Shown: positions 60,970-64,000 of the stretch, piece by piece | Position numbering within the stretch: the stretch's first letter is position 1 | Layout: the number at the start of each line of letters is the position of its first letter | From: Lingula anatina | Lineage: Eukaryota; Brachiopoda; Lingulata; Lingulida; Lingulidae | Reading direction: 5' to 3' | DNA length: 64,000 nt | Assembly: GCF_001039355.2 (NCBI RefSeq) | Contig: NW_019775913.1 | Coordinates: 454,020 to 518,019, forward strand | The notes under the pieces: model-generated | Databases searched by the model: none | What the model was told of the DNA's origin: nothing | The model's input: only the letters and a program-made list of their open reading frames with translations | Made by a program: the position numbers and the translations under genes

Positions 60970-62719
60970 NGTAATTCCGATATGGTACCTTTACGTGTTC
61001 ACCAAATCATACGAGTATATTGAGTACTCCATGGAAAAGCAGTTGAAATAAAGACAGAATTTGCTAATTTATTTTTAAATGCCCAAAATAACTCTAAACA
61101 AAGCTGTGTGGCAAGATAAAGTGTTTTTCTTGCAGAAAAAAAATGAATGGAACCAAAGAGAAAGGATCACCATCTCTTTAATAGAACTCACCGCTACCAT
61201 TTTGTCATCACATTTATTGCGCAATTCGAACTAAAATTACGTTGAAGCGTTTTCTTAAGTGTATTTATTAGTTAAACTGACAAGCTGGGGTCCATGACAT
61301 TAACGTGTGTACAATGCCAGTTACCATGTTAAACCGACCACTTCAGCCTCATGCCAAAGACTGTATTTATAGCCAAACACATAAATGTAAACGTCTTAAT
61401 ATGGGAATATAGCAGTGTTAACCTGTTATTTTGACAGGTGAGTATGAATATTAGATAAGCGATGGCCAAGACTATGAAGACACAGAGAGGGCAACTCGGG
61501 TTACGTCCAAACAAACAATGATTATACAAGGAATCTTTCAGTAAAGTGGCAAAAATAGAATCTCATGTACTGTGGCCGAGTACTTGACAATGAGAAAGTG
61601 TGAACAAGCAGGGAGAAAACCAATACAATTAGAAGATATCGAAAGAATTGGGGTTTTATTTTCCGTATTGCGACAAATAAAAGATTCCGGTTAAGATAAT
61701 TTTATTATTTCAACCAGCTGAAATATGCAAATCCTAAGACAAAATATGCCTACCTGAATGCTTACTGACAATGATTTTGCCTTCAGTCCTGGTTTTTTAT
61801 GCTAAATGATAATTTTTTCTTCGTGTGTCCGCTATTCTCAATGATGCCTTTATTAAAATACATGCGTCAGTTATCAGTAATGTCCATAAGTCAAACCACG
61901 GTCATTTTAAAGTGCCACTATGTGCAAACAAATCTCGACAAAGTTAACTTACTTTAAAAAACTGGGTTCTCTATATAATCTTGTAAGAATAAAACGTTTT
62001 ATCCGCCCAAGATATAAAAGATTAGGGAGGGCCTGGTATAGGATATCATACGTAGACGTCATTAGCGATTATCATCGGACGTAGCAAAAGGTGTGGAGAG
62101 GTGTGTGGCTTTGTATCCAGTAACTAGCAGTCGTGCGTTACCTGCCTTGTGTCGCTCCGTTTTAAGACGGTGGTCTTTATCTTCGGACTTGTCTAACTGA
62201 CCGGAAAACTTCCACGCACCTCTCCAACCATAAATATGATGACACTAGTGTCTCAAACAGTGGCCGAGTACCAGACATGCGGTTATTTTGTCTGTTATTT
62301 TTATATTCCACTTTGACTACTACATGTACCTAGTGGTTAGACGTACTTACCGAAAAACACCATACCCAGCGTGTGTATGCTAGTTTAACAACAAGATAAT
62401 GGCCATTTAACGCGTGTTCTCTGTGGGCTGGGCGTGATGGTACTAGAGAAAAACTAAGTGGTTGACTGGACATTCATGTCCGTGACTGATATAAAGCTCT
62501 CTCTCGTGATCAAGGTCATTTCTGTTGAAAAAAATGCAACAGGAGAACATTATATGTTATTTAGCTCGAACACAAGACTGTATCCGCCGATACAAGAAGT
62601 AACGGGGGGTGGGGGGGATACTCAAAAGTGAAAATGTATGAAATAAAGTGCCTTACAGTATTCAACATCATCAAAAATGTCCATCAGTTTTTAATAAAGA
62701 AAATGTCTAAAGATCGTTA

Positions 62720-62800
62720 TTTGAACCCAACAAAACATTGTGAAACCTACACGTTAACCCGGGCGAAGGCCTTCATCAGACGAAGTAGATGTTACTAATT
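62720..62800 (-). mobile_element. Possible Penelope-like element end with decayed hammerhead-like core
   Basis: On the minus strand CTGATGAAGGCCTTCG is followed by CCCGGGTTAACGTG. Penelope-like elements often carry CTGATGA with a short stem and GAAAC. Here the GAAAC position has changed, so any ribozyme would be inactive. The call rests on one short motif. Confidence 0.3.
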
Positions 62801-64000
62801 GAACGCTAGGTTTAATTATATTCATAATGGGATTAAACCGTCGCATGGGAAATAATCGCCAATGGACAAGAGGGGAAAAAAGGACACCTATGAAATATTG
62901 ATAGACAGATCTGGGAAAGTCTGACAATATATATACCGGTAGAAGATACTAGCTCTGGCTCTGCTGTAAACGGGCTTTTTTCATACAGTTGTTCTGAATG
63001 TTATGCAATTTAAATAATGTATGCAGCAGCTCAATTTACAGCTGAATTATAAACCGCTGAAACTGCATACGATGAACAACTTAACTCTCTCGGAAGTTAA
63101 CTAGAAGTGCCTGCGCGTGTGTGCGCGTACGCGTGCGCATGTTTGATGTTTTGATCAATCAGATGAGAGATTACCAAAGATGTAGTGCACAGCTTTGAAA
63201 ATGACAGTAGGATAAACAAAATCTAACGGGAAGAACTGAATTTCAGACGTAATATTAAAAAACGATCGTTTAAGTTGACGATTTATTCTCACGCATCGAA
63301 GCCAATTAATGGCGCGTGATCTTTCATAAACAATGCCGGATTAATAGCCTTGGCACACTCACATTTTTCATAACGCAGCACGGGTAGAAAAAAACTTAGA
63401 TTTTAAGAAACAGATGTGAATGCCCTACAAGGAATCTCGGCGGCTAAGGGGATTCCGTCAAATAAATTTGCACAGAAACGAAAAGGGAGGCCTAAATTTC
63501 ATGTTAATCCTAAGAGTGGAATGTTGATGTTTTTAATTTGAAAAGCGGAGCCTCTGACTTAGGAGTCCAGATAGCTGTACCCAAACCCATCCCAGTGTCC
63601 AAGCACAGACGTTTTCCCTCACTGCTTTTATTATCAACACCGGGCTAGTGAGTTTAAATTGACATATTTGCAAGTGATGGACAACTTGAATACTGAAATA
63701 CTAACGCCATGCACTGACATGCAGGGGACTTCTGAGAAAAACATACACAATACCTAAATCATTTCCCTGTCATGAGAGACTACCAGATGTTCATGTCCAC
63801 AGTAATAACCCCGGGGTAAATAACGTACTTACCTCAGTCTTCACTACAGCGGAGAGTAAATCAGTGGTGTAATATACAAGGAATCCCCGTCATAACAACC
63901 CACGGAGTCATTTAGGGTGCTAGAAAGCTTCCACACACTGTCCCTGGGCAATGTATAGCCTTGGAGCGAAGCTGTTATAGAGTGCCTAACTATGAGATAT

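Larger units (their letters stand above)
46210..64000. other. Long region without supported coding exons
   Basis: No reading frame here shows a recognisable domain; all are short and lack coding-like composition. Contents seen: the two candidate first exons, CA/GT repeats (47330-47370, 47761-47800, 50641-50829, 55243-55280), a 41-bp direct repeat (50860-50941), a hairpin (54194-54245), inverted-repeat elements (56314-56475, 59904-60257, 60820-60969), a Penelope-like remnant (62720-62800) and gap marks. Scattered minus-strand donors such as that at 63826-63831 may belong to non-coding exons of genes beyond the window. Confidence 0.55.

Overview
This is invertebrate nuclear DNA. It is AT-rich, has many short exons with GT-AG borders, and carries microsatellites and short inverted-repeat elements. 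Its protein families are animal ones: YWTD/EGF receptors, trefoil-GH31 alpha-glucosidases and Ank/Death/TIR proteins. The style suggests a marine bilaterian, perhaps a lophotrochozoan or an invertebrate deuterostome, but nothing here fixes the species. Single 'n' characters at 8138, 44799, 47792, 55825 and 60970 look like collapsed assembly gaps.

Three multi-exon genes were rebuilt by hand from splice sites, phase matching and family patterns. All three close as complete reading frames. (1) Plus strand, 1061-17648: an LDL-receptor-related type I membrane protein of about 1,432 residues. It has a signal peptide, three YWTD propeller + EGF modules, a Ser/Thr-rich stalk, one transmembrane helix and a tail of about 100 residues. 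Three of its exons appear twice (6466-8137 and 8139-9810) around a gap, almost certainly an assembly error. (2) Minus strand, 32162-19539: a type II membrane, trefoil-containing GH31 alpha-glucosidase of 931 residues in 24 exons, with both catalytic regions intact. It converges on gene 1. (3) Minus strand, 46003-35423: a protein of about 738 residues with N-terminal ankyrin repeats, a Death domain, a TIR domain and a C-terminal heptad coiled coil. Eleven of its ankyrin repeats are each one exon of 99-102 nt, and most sit in near-identical exon+intron units of about 0.58 kb. This looks like an actively expanding modular innate-immune-type gene.

From 46.1 to 64 kb no coding exon could be supported. 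The stretch holds candidate non-coding first exons of gene 3 (two related copies, one beside a kappaB-like site), CA/GT repeats, a near-perfect hairpin and several small inverted-repeat elements.

The genes do not form an operon. Genes 2 and 3 lie head to tail about 3.3 kb apart. Genes 1 and 2 are tail to tail, separated by 1.9 kb that is largely repeat-derived. The most notable locus is gene 3: its exon-unit array, a 1.15 kb insertion of YY1-like-motif tandem repeats, and the unusual order Ank-Death-TIR-coiled coil.
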